Part shown: in pieces, positions 1-11,367 of the stretch | Layout: every line of letters begins with the position of its first letter | Numbering within the stretch: the stretch's first letter is position 1 | Assembly (NCBI GenBank): GCA_032871835.1 | Contig: CM065298.1 | Coordinates: forward strand, 8,357,596 to 8,421,595 | Length of the DNA: 64,000 bases | Reading direction: 5' to 3' | From: Dipteronia dyeriana | Taxonomy: Eukaryota > Streptophyta > Magnoliopsida > Sapindales > Sapindaceae | The notes under the pieces: generated by a model | What the model saw: the letters and a program-made list of their open reading frames with translations, nothing else | Database searches by the model: none | What the model was told of the DNA's origin: nothing | Translations under genes and position numbers: made by a program

Positions 1-127
1 TTAATTATCATATTGTTATGCTCTAAAATATTTTATTATATACATTTATATATGTTTTTAAACTCATTTTCCTACTTAGTCTTTACTTACATATTTGTTA
101 CCTGATTCTTTTTAAATGAGTTTTACA
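1..127 (+). repeat. Fragment of gypsy LTR (same family as the 10206-38040 element)
   Basis: This stretch matches 21855-21975 and 31486-31612, which are inside the two LTRs of the large gypsy element. It ends at the same base where the rearranged element at 31613 is inserted, so it is the left flank of a second copy of that insertion. Confidence 0.8.
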
Positions 128-1521
128 AATATGACCCACCCCGACTCCTCTCTTGAGTACAATAGAGGCCCTGTGGGCTGTACTTTTTATTAACATGATA
201 AAAGAATTTCGATTAAAATTCCATAAAAAATACTTGCTTTTAAACATAAAAAGAATGTAAGGAAAATATTGGAGAGTACAAAATGTACATAACTGCAAAT
301 TCTTTATTGTCATTTTCGTTCATTACAAAAAGTCAGTCAAAATCTAGACCAGACGAAACCGGGCCACTTTTTTTTTCTAAGTAAAATGGCCAGAAATCTG
401 AGTAGGCCGAGTAGGAAATTCAGAGTAGGAAATCTGAGTAGGCCGAGTAGAAATCTGAACATGGCCGAGTAGAAAATCCGACCACGTTCTGACCATGTTC
501 TGTCCATGCCGACCATGCCGACCACACATCTCAAAATATGTATATGAAAATTAAAATGCATGACTCTTGCACTTCATGATATCATCGAGTTGCCCACCTC
601 AAAACTTCAGAGTCCGCATAACCGAGCAGCTACCTGGAAAAATATTTTTAAAGTAAGAATGAGCGCTAATGCCCAGTCAGTGAATGAAAACTTCTAAAAC
701 ATTTCTGAACAACTTTTCAATATGCATCTAGTAATACATAGTAAAAGATAATATATCTACTTTCGTACTTAATAAACTGAATACATCTCTTTTCTGAACA
801 TGAATAAGATAATTTATAAAATCTTAATCTGCACCAAGTTAGTACCCAAGGATATCTTCAATACATAAGCCGAATTACTTCGGGTAAACGCAGAGTCGGG
901 AATAACTTCTGGTCATACACTAGTTGAGGATTAGAAACTGTGATGTACCAAAGTCCGCTTTCAGAACTCGTTATGGACACTATGAGTTTCTAGTTATGCC
1001 TTTTGGATTAACAAATGCTCCAGCAGCTTTCATGGACTTGATGAATAGGGTATTTCATCCTTATCTAGATAAATTTGTTATTGTCTTCATTGATGACATT
1101 TTAATTTATTCTAAGGATGAGGTGGGGCATGCAGAGCATTTAGAGATTATTCTACAAGTCCTGAGAGAGAATCAACTCTATGCCAAATTTAGCAAGTGTC
1201 AATTCTTCTCGATAGAGTTACATTTTTAGGCCATGTGATTTCTGGTCATGGTATTTACGTTGATCCTCAAAAAGTTAAAGCTACAGTGAATTGGGACAGA
1301 CCAATTAGTGTGACCGAAATTAGAAGTTTTTTGGGTTTAGCATTGACAAGATTAACAAGATCAACCATTAACCATTTAGAGATTATTCTAGATGTGTGGT
1401 CGGCATGGTCGGCATGGACAGAACATGGTCGGAATGTGGTCGGATTTTCTACTCAGCCATGTTCAGATTTCTACTTAGCCATGTTTAGATTTCTACTCGG
1501 CCTACTCAGATTTCCTATTCG
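128..1521. mobile_element. Rearranged gypsy fragment: reversed LTR, RT piece, forward LTR
   Basis: Collinear with 31613-33020. It holds a reversed LTR part (about 128-920), a forward RT piece (922-1366) and a forward LTR part starting at 1391, which is cut at about 1521 where LINE sequence begins. The joins are identical to those in the longer copy. The outer LTR end is damaged: the usual TGACAGG start reads differently here. The pieces face each other, so transcripts could fold back. No intact gene remains. Confidence 0.85.
922..1366 (+). pseudogene. Gypsy reverse transcriptase fragment
   Basis: Two overlapping open stretches (924-1229 and 1196-1552) together encode part of a Ty3/gypsy reverse transcriptase. 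The palm motif [12 protein letters not shown] is visible, preceded by [20 protein letters not shown] and followed by [19 protein letters not shown] frameshift near 1200 separates the two parts. The sequence then jumps from LGLA to a duplicated ACAAGATTAAC segment, losing the thumb, RNase H and integrase. There is no start region. It is a dead fragment of the second gypsy family (compare 14756-15532 and 35459-35920). Confidence 0.9.
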
Positions 1522-1548
1522 GACCCTTCTGTCAGTCATTACCTTTTT

Positions 1549-3510
1549 CTAACGAATTTTCATATCTTTTTTATCTGAAATTTTTGAGTATCTCGTTCTC
1601 ATACCATGTTTTTTTGAAGCACAACCAGCTTTCTTCCTCCATGTACTCTTCTTTGGCATGATTGGGGATTCTGGAACAACTTCTACACTTCGTGTTGGTG
1701 TTGGATCCAGCTCCTCTATAAGCTGAAAATTAATCAATTCCTTTTCTGGATCTTTAAAAGGACCTAGTTGAACATGAATAGATTGTCCTATATTAGGTAC
1801 AGGAAAATCATTAATAACAGTACTGAGCACTAGAATCTGCCCTTCTTCTTTCTCACTTGAACTCAAAATAGAGTCCATTGCCAGCCTATCATCCTCAATT
1901 CTAACATCCTTCTGATTAGACCCTTCGTTTGAGCCATTGGGCTCATTATAAGCTAGCCCATTAATAAACTTTCCTAAGTGACATTTAGAACTTTCTCCTT
2001 TGAACAGTTTAAAACCCATCACACAGCCCGAACTTGAAGAGCTATCATCTCCATCACTACCTCTCATCTTAACATCTTCTTTCTTTTTCTCCAGGACGAT
2101 CTTAGCCTTGCTGTCATAAATTGGATGTAGCTTAGCTCTAGGTTTCCTACTCCACTCATTTTTGCCATTTTCAAACAACTCTTTGTTATTTTCAAATTGC
2201 ATTAAATGCCTGGAGTTAACATCCCTTCTCTCTCCTCCTTCTCTGCCATACCTTCTGTTGTGATGGGACTTATCTCGGTTTTGCTTTTCTGACCTCTTCT
2301 CATGATTTCCAAACTGACCCTTCACTCCCTCTTTCACCAAAGTTGATTCATAATGAACTAAATTGAAAAATGATCCTTATTTCTAACGATTTCAATTTCC
2401 TTTTCATTAGCTTCCTCAACCGACTTAGAATCCAAACTAGATTGGATGCCAGTTGGTTTCAACCCCAGACACATCTCCACCCATCGATGCTCAACCGGAG
2501 ATGGATCGACAACCGTCGAAACCATAAACAATCTGCTTCCAACTCTAACCTCAATCTTCTTACAACAGTGTTGATTATGAGGAAACAAAATCAACACTCT
2601 TCCTCTATCCATCCTCTTTCTCTACAATGTATCATTGTCTACTAACAAAGGTTAACCCAAACATTTCCCCACGTTTAAGAATGCAGAGTTACAGACACTT
2701 AAAGGTACCTTAGAAATTTCAACCCACATTGGTTGTGACTGGGGAATCATTGACCATGACCATATCTCCATAGAGAATAAGCAATCATCCCATAAAGATC
2801 TAATTTTCATAAAACCCACCCTTTCGCTTTCCGATAAGAAACTCCAAAGAATGCACTTTTCTCCCAAATATGTCGATGAGAAAGGAATACCCCTGCTTGC
2901 CAACCAATTGTTCACACTGTAAACATCACAAAAACTTCTTAGGACCCCAATTGCGCATTTACTTAGCCATCCAGCTTCACCTGAAGGCTCTTCCCAAATC
3001 ATAGACATAAAATCATCACTCTGCTCTGTATCCATCTTGTTTCTTCTTTTTTCCTTAACGACCTCCATAAAAGAGCGATCATACATACCCCTCTGATGAT
3101 GAAAAAAACCTATTTGATTCTTCATTGACCCTCTCATGTTGAAAAAATCTATTTGATTCTTCATTGAGATTTTTGAAGCCCACATGACGAGACCTCTCTC
3201 CCTGATCTCTGTTTCCACCTGAACTCTGATTCTTCCAGTCCGAGGTTGCCATCTTGGAAATAATTGGCCAACCGTATACGTGCATTCCATTGGTCATTTT
3301 CACCACATTTGAAGCTTCCAACATGGTTGTGAATCTAACAAAAGCATAAACACTTTGCCTTCCACTCTTCTTTGATGACAAGAAAACATCCCTCACCTTC
3401 CAAAAGGTTTGAAAATTCCCCATAGTCCCACCAAGTCTATCTTTGGATTAAGATTATCTATAAAGATAGAGAATAAATTATCTCTGAAATCCCTCCTAGA
3501 TTCATAATCT
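1549..3510 (-). pseudogene. Plant L1-type LINE ORF1 (RRM and DUF4283-like), broken
   Basis: Read on the minus strand from about 3510 down, four overlapping open stretches (3423-3079, 3290-2652, 2612-2358, 2340-1549) form one decayed LINE ORF1. It begins with an RNA-recognition motif: FSIFIDNL just upstream of 3423 as RNP2, then SVYAFVRF as RNP1. Next comes a DUF4283-like region (LGEKCILWSF, PMWVEISKVPLSVCN, then GRVLILFPHN and WVEMCLGL). The C-terminal part is charged and low-complexity, ending in basic residues. In plant L1 elements this protein binds the element RNA. At least three frameshifts separate the parts. No zinc knuckle was seen. A host RRM gene is unlikely given the DUF4283-like part and adjacent LINE RT. 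Confidence 0.75.
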
Positions 3511-3654
3511 TGATAACCAGACTCTCTCTCTCTCTATAAACCTCTCTCATGTTTTTTCCGATATATTGTGAAGGATTTGAATAACACTTTTTCTAGCACT
3601 TATACCAAAATGCTCTCATCTAGAGACAATGAGAGATTTCATAAGTTTAGCGGG

Positions 3655-6205
3655 CTCTATATATAAATCCTAGAAAAAGTGTTATCCAATCATCTGAAGG
3701 CGGTGATGAATTCGGTGATAGGGGGTATCAAATGGTTTTTACTAAAGATAGACAGATCATGGACAGTTTTAACGTTGCAGAAGAGATCATTCTTTCTTGG
3801 CTGAATGATAAGGCAGAGGGTCTATTATTGAAGATGGATTTCTAGAAAGCTTATGATTCAATGAATTATTCATTTTTGGATGCAATTATTGAGGATATGG
3901 GTTTCGGTGATTGATAGAGTTTATGGGTCAGGAGTTGTAGATCGAATCGGTTGTTGTCCGATTTCGTTAATGGAAGCTAATCGGAACGATTTATATACCG
4001 ATTTATATACCTATTTGAGGTTCCCATTACTTAGGTTTTGTTCTTTTTTTTTTAGTATATTTTGGTATTTTATGTGTTTGTGAGCCTTGTGTAGGTACAT
4101 GTTCCCTACGGAAGGTATTTGAGCTTAATTGAAGAGTTTTGAAGGTTAAATGACAGAATTTGGAATAGCTTGTGAAGACACCCCAATGACGGAAGGTCAT
4201 ATCACTCTCCTTCGATTAAACTACATCTCCCCTAACCACTTTTCAGAAAGCCCCGGAGGTCTTCGTTCCAACGCACGTTACAGATTGCGATTCCGAGGTT
4301 TCTACAGAATGTTATGACCATTTTCGTAATGGTGCGGTTCCAAACCGCGAGAGACTAAGTTTCGTACAGCATTTTGTACCGAGTAGAAGGGCAACAAGCT
4401 CCAAAAATGATGTGTGGTTCGTTGTGTTGATGCGTACAGCACATCGTACTGCACATTTGGGCAGAAATGTATTTTTCAGCCATTTTTAGAGGAGTATTCT
4501 TGTTTTTCCACCCAAAAGTCTTGCCCTAACCTCCCACACTATAAATACCCCCTTTTCTTCTCATTCTTGAGACATCTCTTCACCGCTCTTCCTATCTTTT
4601 ACCTTCTCACGCCTCTTCTCTTCTTCTTCCATTTTCTTTCATTTTTTGTTCCCATAGAGGTTTTTCCTCCATGGGAGCTCACCATACACCTCCACCTCAC
4701 CACCATACACTTCCTCCATCCATCTTAGAGTAGATTACAAAGGAATTAGGAGCCAAAACCGAGCTATGAAGGCTAGGAGCATATTTGGAGGACTTTTCTT
4801 CAAGAGTTTGCTCTTATTTACTCATTTCTTTGTATTTCTTGTATTCTTTGATGTATTCCACCAATTTGGGGATATTGTAAACCTACACTTGTGTAATAAA
4901 TGTATTGATTGTTCTTAAATTCATTTGGGTTTTTTTTTTGCTCTTTGATATATGTGTTTTTATACTCTTAATATGATATGTATGTGTATGAATTGTTAGA
5001 AATCGATATGTGTCCATGATTGGGTTTAGGAGTAGTTGTAATTTAGAGTAGAAATTTTATACCCATGATTGTTGATTAATTGATAGATGACTTGAAATTC
5101 CATGTATTGAGTAATTTGAGTAATATGGATTTTAGCCTCAAAGAGTAAAAAAGGTTTCTGTTCAGGCTTTTAGTTGCTAAATTGATCTTGGTTCATATCC
5201 TTGTTCTTAATGGGTCTTTGTATTAAGACACGATTATCCATCCACGTGACAGGATTGGGTGATGAATTGATTGTGGGAAAATTCCCTAATCAATAGGATG
5301 AACCTTTAACGTAAATTGAATATTCTTAATGATATAACAATCACATTGTTGCATGTAGTTGTTAGGTAAACTTGTTTTCCATGTTTAGCCATCCTAGGGA
5401 GTTGACTAAACCGAATCTTTGACGTAGAAGTAAAGACCACTGACATTTCTTTTGTGCTTGAGTAGTTAAATGGATTTTTTGAATTCTTACAGTCTTTGCT
5501 TATTTGATAACTTCGTAATTGATCCATGGTTAGACGCTATGTACCGAGAGGAGAAACGTTTGACAATGCTTAGATAAACATTCACTATGCTTGACTAGAA
5601 AGTGCTATAACCACTATGCTAGCGTATAGGGTTCGATTTGTATTCCACGTGCTTAATGGGTTCATATATATTATCCGGATTGCTCGAGAGAGATTTCGGG
5701 TATATATAGATACTATCTCTAAGACATCGAGAGAGATTAGAGATTAATTAAAGGGATACGAGCCTATGATATACTTGCACATTTGAGGATTAGGTGAGTC
5801 TAGAACGTAATTAGAAGAATTATCACGGTTGGGTCGTTTCCCTAGTGTAACCAAATTTCATGCATATCTCCATTCCATCTATCATACTATATATCATTTA
5901 TATAAGTTATTTAGTTATATTATTATTCACTTTTCCACACATGCAACATACGATTCCTCTCGGAGTGTTGTAATAATAGCTAGAATTAGAGACGATCGGT
6001 GAATCCCACCTCCTTGTGGATCGATCCCTTGATTGCCATTATGCTAGTCTCTGTGACTTGCACCTTTGCGAGGCCGAGCTTAAATGTTCATATTTGACGA
6101 CACTGCAACGACGTGTCCCTATCAGAAGCCTTACAAAAGAATTTGATTTGGAAAGTGGCCTTCGACAAGGAGACCCGTTGTCACCTTTCCTCTATGTATA
6201 AGATC
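3655..6205 (+). pseudogene. LINE ORF2 reverse transcriptase fragment A, split by a solo LTR
   Basis: The left part (to 3977) reads through QMVFTKDRQIMDSF and a motif-A region, KMDF then a stop then KAYDS. The right part (6125 on) continues with KEFDLESGLRQGDPLSPFLYV, the motif-B region of L1 reverse transcriptases. The reading breaks at a GAAGC duplicated on both sides of 3978-6124, so one fragment was split by a later insertion. Stops are present in both halves and neither the endonuclease nor the YxDD region is seen. It lies opposite in direction to the ORF1 remnant at 1549-3510. Confidence 0.8.
3978..6124 (+). mobile_element. Solo LTR, 2147 bp, probably Athila/Tat-type gypsy
   Basis: The block is bordered by GAAGC at 3973-3977 and 6125-6129, and removing it restores the LINE reading frame seen uninterrupted at 6481-6520. 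It starts TAATCGGAACG and ends CCCTATCA; the first bases look like a mutated TG, and the two ends are roughly inverted. Near the 3' end is a block on the theme CTTGTGGATCGATCCCTTGATTG, as seen at the end of Athila/Tat LTRs. A 104-codon pyrimidine-rich ORF (4414-4728) inside it is not considered a gene. Direction is inferred from that 3' block. Confidence 0.75.
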
Positions 6206-6800
6206 CTAGCAAAGTGATATCCAATGATCTGAAGGCGGTGATGAATTCGGTGATAGGGGTTATCAAATGGCTTTTTTTAAAGATAGAAAGATCACAGATA
6301 GTTATATCGTGGCGGAAGAGATCATTCTTTCTTGGCCGAATGATAAGGTAGGGGGTCTATTAGTGAAGCCGGATTGTGAATCATTCTATTTTGGATGCAG
6401 TTATGAAGGATGTGGGTTTCGATGGTAGATGGAGACTATGGGTCAAGAGTTGTATATCGACCCTGTTGTTGTCAGTTATGGTTAATGGAAGCCCTACAGA
6501 AGAATTCGCTTCGGAAAGAGGCCATCGACAAAGACCCCTGATGGCACCTTTCCTTTTTATCATCCCATAGAAAGCTTGAGTTGTTGTTTAAAGAAAGTTT
6601 TCGATTTGAGTATGTTAAGAGGTGCTTTTTTTCGTAATAGAGAGGTGCTCGTTTCCCATCTTCAATTTGCAAATGATACTATTCTATTCCTCGAACTGAA
6701 GTTAGAGTATCTTGTCAACATGAAAAGAATTATACATTGCTTTGACATGGCTTCGGGGCTAAAGATCAACTTTTATTACATAACTCTCTCTTTGCATTTA
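6206..6800 (+). pseudogene. LINE ORF2 reverse transcriptase fragment B
   Basis: A second copy of the same RT region, beginning with sequence nearly identical to 3666-3740 directly after fragment A ends. Visible pieces are HSILDAVMKDVGF, LWVKSCIS, VMVNGSPTEEF, a degraded motif B (RGHRQRPLMAPFLFI) and motif C as LQFANDTILFLE, where the usual FADD reads FAND. Part of motif A is deleted near 6375. Several stops and frameshifts make it non-functional. Fragments A and B look like a tandem duplication of one RT segment, or two insertions side by side. Confidence 0.8.
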
Positions 6801-7173
6801 ACATTGTCAACATCTTCTCTATATTTTATATATATGCTGACGTATCACGTCTAATGTGGACCGATACAAAAATCAATATTTATGCTCATATTAGAGAGAT
6901 TCCACTAGTAGATTATCATATAGTTACATGTGATAAATGTAGAAATGTTGACACAACAATGATTATAATTAAATAAAAAATAAAGGAAATTACAATTCAT
7001 TACTAAAGAAGTCTTTTTATAATTTAATAAACGTAGAAGTATAATACAAAACCATGGTCTTCAGATTTATTTAATAATAAATAAACAAGGGTAAAATACA
7101 TATCACACCTATGTATCATTATTTTTTTTTTATCTAATACTTGAAAATCATCTGCAATAAAATAGTTTAAGAC
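6801..7173. other. AT-rich spacer and probable 3' UTR of the GDSL gene
   Basis: No coding sequence seen. The part next to 7174 should be the 3' UTR of the minus-strand GDSL gene; minus-strand AATAAA-like hexamers lie around 7067-7082. Confidence 0.5.
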
Positions 7174-9207
7174 TTAAGCTCGCAGAAAATCAACCAAATT
7201 TATGGGGCTGCAAATAGACGATTCTTTTAAGCAACGTTTTGCTAATATAAAATGAGTAGTTTCACTGCCATGGAAAGGATCGAAGAAAACATGTTCATTT
7301 CTGTTATTGCAAGGAGCTATATCATGGATGCAAGGCCTAGTCCCATTTCCCTCTGCAACACAACAACTGCCTCTTGTATTTGTAAAGCCTGCATGGAAAT
7401 TACATTTGTAAAAAATTAATTAACTGTATATTATTGTTTTATTTATAATAATATGTTTTTATTTGGAAGATTTTTCCCTTTAAAAATAATAATAAACAAA
7501 AGTATGTAGACACTTAGTTTTAATATGCCTACCATATGAATTCGGTGAAGCAAAGATGTCTGCAAAAACCTTGTAAACATTTGCAAAAATGAACTTCGAT
7601 CCGAAGAGTTTGGATTGCAATTTTGGCCACAAGTCAGAAAGGAGCTTGTTAAGTATTCGGGCACGCTCATTATATTTATCATCGCATGTCACTGACCGTT
7701 CCGAGTTAAATATCATTGGTGAACACCCCATCATACCAACACTATTCACTAAAAATTTACGTGCACCCAGATCATATAGTCTCTAAAAAAATAAGAAAAA
7801 CAAAATCAGATTTAGTATCATTTCAATATTAAACAAAAACTCATGACAACTCCATGCTAGTTTTATAATTTGTCAAATTTGTCTCAAAGGTTTTGAAAAT
7901 TGCTTTGATAGATGAGATTTAAACGAAACCATTACACATTTACTGGGAAAAAAAAAACACAACCACACACTTAAGTAAGATATATCAAAGATGGAGTGTA
8001 GTTTATCAAAACCGTGTCAATGTTCTGAAAATTGCCTTGACTGATGAGAAGTAAACGAAACCGTTATATATTAACTCTAGAAAAAAAAACACGACCACAC
8101 ACTTAAGTATGATAAATCTAAGATTGACTTTAGTTTATTACCTTTATATTATCGGAGAACTTTTGGGATATTGCTTGAGCGAATTTCGGGAAAGGAGTTT
8201 TTTGTTTCATGGTGTTATCAAGTAAATCATAGCCAGTGCTTATATCAGCATTCCCTATGCTTATGAAAAATAGTGATTTTGACAAGTAATCAACCATCTT
8301 TTTTGGGCTATCGAACAAATGTTGCAAGTTCTTCACAGTAATTTCAAATAGACCAATCTGTCTATCGAACGTTAGGCAAGTTCCCTGTAATTAATGATAA
8401 AAAGTACACTAGAAAATCAACTTCCGCATCAAAAAACATTCTAATCTAATGTAGATATTTGCATTCTCTTCTTCCTTTGGTATTCGAGTGTCATAGTTTG
8501 TGACTACTGAGTTTAAATCATAATAAAACTTATATGGTAAAACATATTTTTAAATTCATTTTAATGCAATCGTAATCTAGGAATTGAGGATTCAACGTTC
8601 ATATAAATTTTATATAAACAACTAAATCTTAGAATTGTTATTCATATAATGAGCATGCATTATTATAGTGCTTACAAGAAAATTTCCGGTATCAGGGAGA
8701 ACACCACAGGAACTAGATCCATAATTCACCCCAGTTTGCAATGTTTTATGCTCTTCTTTTGACAATCCCAAGCATGGAGGAGGAAATGGCAACCCGGCTA
8801 CTTGGGCTACAATATCAAATGCATGAGTACAAAACAATTAATTAATTTTAAAACTAAAAAATGAAACAAAAAAAATCTCACAATATTTTTGTGTCATTAC
8901 CAATGAAGTCAGCTTCAATTCGACCATTGCTGAATCGACCGGTAGGTTTCCCATCAATAAAATCTACTCCAAATGGTTTGTAATTAGCTTTGGACTTCGA
9001 TGACATAAAATTATTATTTCCACTATCAACTGTAGAGTCTCCAAACACATATAAGGCCGGGACGTCAAATTTGATGTCATCTCCCAATTCTAGAAGTTTC
9101 AATAAATCCTTCCGATTAACATTCAATGGTGGTACCCTAACCACAACTCCATTAGACCCCAAAAGCAAATCAAGAAAAAGAGAAAATATAAGAAAATAAC
9201 TTCTCAT
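7174..9207 (-). CDS. GDSL esterase/lipase, five exons, 381 aa
   Basis: Likely a secreted plant GDSL-type esterase/lipase. Exons on the minus strand are 9207-8901, 8806-8676, 8384-8142, 7782-7533 and 7388-7174. All four introns are GT-AG and phases fit, giving 381 codons plus a TAA, the usual family length. The N-terminus is hydrophobic ([16 protein letters not shown]), suggesting a signal peptide. Block I is [15 protein letters not shown] with the nucleophile near Ser58, followed by [20 protein letters not shown]. Block II is [12 protein letters not shown] and block V is [10 protein letters not shown], with the catalytic Asp and His. Block III reads [10 protein letters not shown], where most relatives have GSND or GGND, so the usual oxyanion Asn position holds Ala and an Asn sits one place earlier. 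No premature stop is seen. Substrate cannot be told from sequence. Confidence 0.92.
7895..8140. repeat. Tandem duplication of about 132 bp in GDSL intron 3
   Basis: The segment from GAAAATTGCTTTGA at 7895 recurs from 8027 (GAAAATTGCCTTGA), including the A-run and the ACACTTAAGTA part. It lies in the intron between 7783 and 8141 and does not touch the splice sites used in the model. Confidence 0.8.
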
Positions 9208-9304
9208 TTTTTTTCCTTTTTTTTATTGTAACTCAACCTCCAAATAATTCAAATTTGAATGCGCAAGATTAAACTTTTAACTTTATTTGATTTGTTTAAT
9301 TACT

Positions 9305-9305
9305 A

Positions 9306-9318
<13 letters not shown>
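9305..9318 (-). promoter_or_regulatory. Possible TATA box of the GDSL gene
   Basis: On the minus strand the sequence reads ATATATAAAAG about 100 bp upstream of the ATG at 9207. It merges into the (AT)n run that follows, so the core promoter position is uncertain. Confidence 0.35.

Positions 9319-9376
<58 letters not shown>
9311..9376. repeat. (AT)n microsatellite upstream of the GDSL gene
   Basis: About 33 uninterrupted AT units beginning about 104 bp from the start codon. Length variation here could alter promoter spacing. Confidence 0.95.
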
Positions 9377-9379
<3 letters not shown>

Positions 9380-10034
9380 AGAATGACCCGGACAAACACT
9401 ATATTAGGTTTTTTTAGCTGTTTTTAACTATACACCGTAAAATTTAACAAAACAATTGTTAATTTTAAAAGTTGTTATATATATATATATTTATATCATT
9501 GGATATTATCTATTGTCATGATCAATATGTAAACAACATTTTTCTTTATCACTAAACCAATAAAAACAAAAAACAAAAAATCTAAAAAGGGACATCTACA
9601 CTAATGAATTGTTATTTTTTAACAACATTTTCGTTAGTTTGATTAGTTTTTTTTTTTAATTCTTTATCTGTACTTCTTTATTTTATTGAAGGAGTAGAAA
9701 AAGTTAATTTTATCATAAATTCGTTTATGATACAAGTTGATTTTTTTTTCTACACAAATGAAACAAATACTATAACAAAAACAACCTTATAAAAAGTTTC
9801 TCATCTACTCAACACTTTATTTTATCAAGAATGGTTTCCAATAATTTCATTTTACAAAACTATGATTGAATCAATCCGATCAAATCTTGGACTACAATAA
9901 ACAAAAATTATATTATTTTGACTTTAATAAACCCTTGGTACTAGAATCAATAATTTGATTTAAACGAGTAAAAATGTATTATTGTTCCATTATGTGTAAG
10001 AATTGACTGTTCAATTTATTTTAAATATATTTGA
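9377..10034. other. AT-rich intergenic sequence
   Basis: No ORF of note, no recognisable element, only short A/T runs and a short (AT)n at 9476-9490. Confidence 0.6.
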
Positions 10035-10035
10035 T

Positions 10036-10150
10036 GATATGAGGTTGGTCTAATGGTAAACCCCTCACACCTACACCATGAGATTGCGGGATCGAGTTCT
10101 CTCCCTCCCCAAAAGACACCGAATATATGTAATAGTGTAATACTTCAATA
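10036..10150 (+). mobile_element. tRNA-derived SINE or SINE fragment
   Basis: Contains GGTTGGTCTAATGGTAAAC, matching a pol III box A, and GGGATCGAGTTCTCT, matching box B, about 50 bp apart as in plant tRNA-derived SINEs. A tRNA gene is unlikely because the arms do not pair into a cloverleaf. The 3' limit is a guess. Confidence 0.65.
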
Positions 10151-10530
10151 GATGTATATATTTGAAAATCAAAATAAAACAATGTAGAAGAAAGCAATCC
10201 AAAATTGTACGACCCAAATTTTGTTCCTTCTTTATTATTATTAATAATATTATTAATATAAATAGGAACACATTCATTCAGTTTCTTTTTGTTAAGGCAA
10301 CTAAATCATCCGATATTAAAGCCCAATATTTTAGCAGTAAACTATTGATTCTCTACCATTATTACAAGTCAATTCAATAAGATTTGAAATAAGTCAATTT
10401 TCACATGATTTGAAATAAGTCAATTCCATATTTAAAAAGAATTTGAATATTTTAGTAAAATCAGTGGAATTGTATATAAGACCCAAATTAATTCTCATTT
10501 TATTAATGATAATAATAATATATAAATAGA

Positions 10531-10534
<4 letters not shown>

Positions 10535-10584
<50 letters not shown>
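10535..10584. repeat. (TA)n microsatellite inside the 5' LTR
   Basis: About 25 TA units after AAATAGAAAC. The same place in the 3' LTR (29910-30003) holds (CA)n followed by (TA)n. Confidence 0.9.
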
Positions 10585-10587
<3 letters not shown>

Positions 10588-11367
10588 ATATATATATCAT
10601 AGTCAACTCCTAGTTTATTTTAGTAAGGCAACTAATTACTAGTGACTGATTCCCTAATATCAATCAAGAACAATCACCAATCAAATCAACTCCATATTTA
10701 GAGGGGTTTGGATATATTAGCAAAATTGGTAGGATAAGTAGAACTCCAATATTTTATACTTACTCACATATTAATATATTTTTCAAAGGAATATCAATGA
10801 AAGTATCATTTTCATACTACTCTAAAACTCCTTGAAGGTATGATTTTCTCAAGCCTTGTTTCATATTTTTTTTGTAACACCCATGTCTTTCAGGCCCAAC
10901 CGAAATGCCCAATTTGAAAAAAAAAATTGGATAAGCGTGAAGCAGAAAAGCCATCAGGTGAGTAAGCCTAGGTGATCTGCATGGCTGACAGGCAGCTGTG
11001 AGCTTAGTTAATTAGCTTACAACTTCAGCTGTGTCATTCCATAAGTATATATATATATATATATATATATTGGAGGATAAACGTTGTGAGAGCTAGAAAG
11101 CAGTAGAATCCAGCGGAAGAAAGGAAAGATGACGGGACCCACCCTGACTCCTCTCTCTTAAGTATGAGGGAGACCCTGTGGGCCGAACTTTTACTATCAT
11201 GATAAAAGGACTTTCTACTAAGATTTCTATAGTAAATTCTTGCTATTAAACAAACAAAACATAAGGAGAATATTGGAGAGTGCAAAATGAACATAATTAC
11301 AATTTCTTCCCATATTTTCGTTCGTTACAAGAATTTTTCAAAAATGACCGATCAGATCAAAAACTGA

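Noticed and set aside
1549..2340. 263-codon minus-strand ORF as a host gene
   Set aside because: It continues the RRM/DUF4283-like frames upstream and sits next to LINE RT, so it is the C-terminal part of LINE ORF1.
4414..4728. 104-codon ORF with hydrophobic, Phe/Leu/Pro-rich product
   Set aside because: It lies in a pyrimidine-rich part of a solo LTR, and composition alone explains it.
10036..10150. Possible tRNA gene from box A and box B
   Set aside because: The flanks do not pair as acceptor or anticodon arms; a tRNA-derived SINE explains both boxes.
10394..10606. 70-codon minus-strand ORF rich in Ile and Tyr
   Set aside because: It is a translation of the (TA)n microsatellite.
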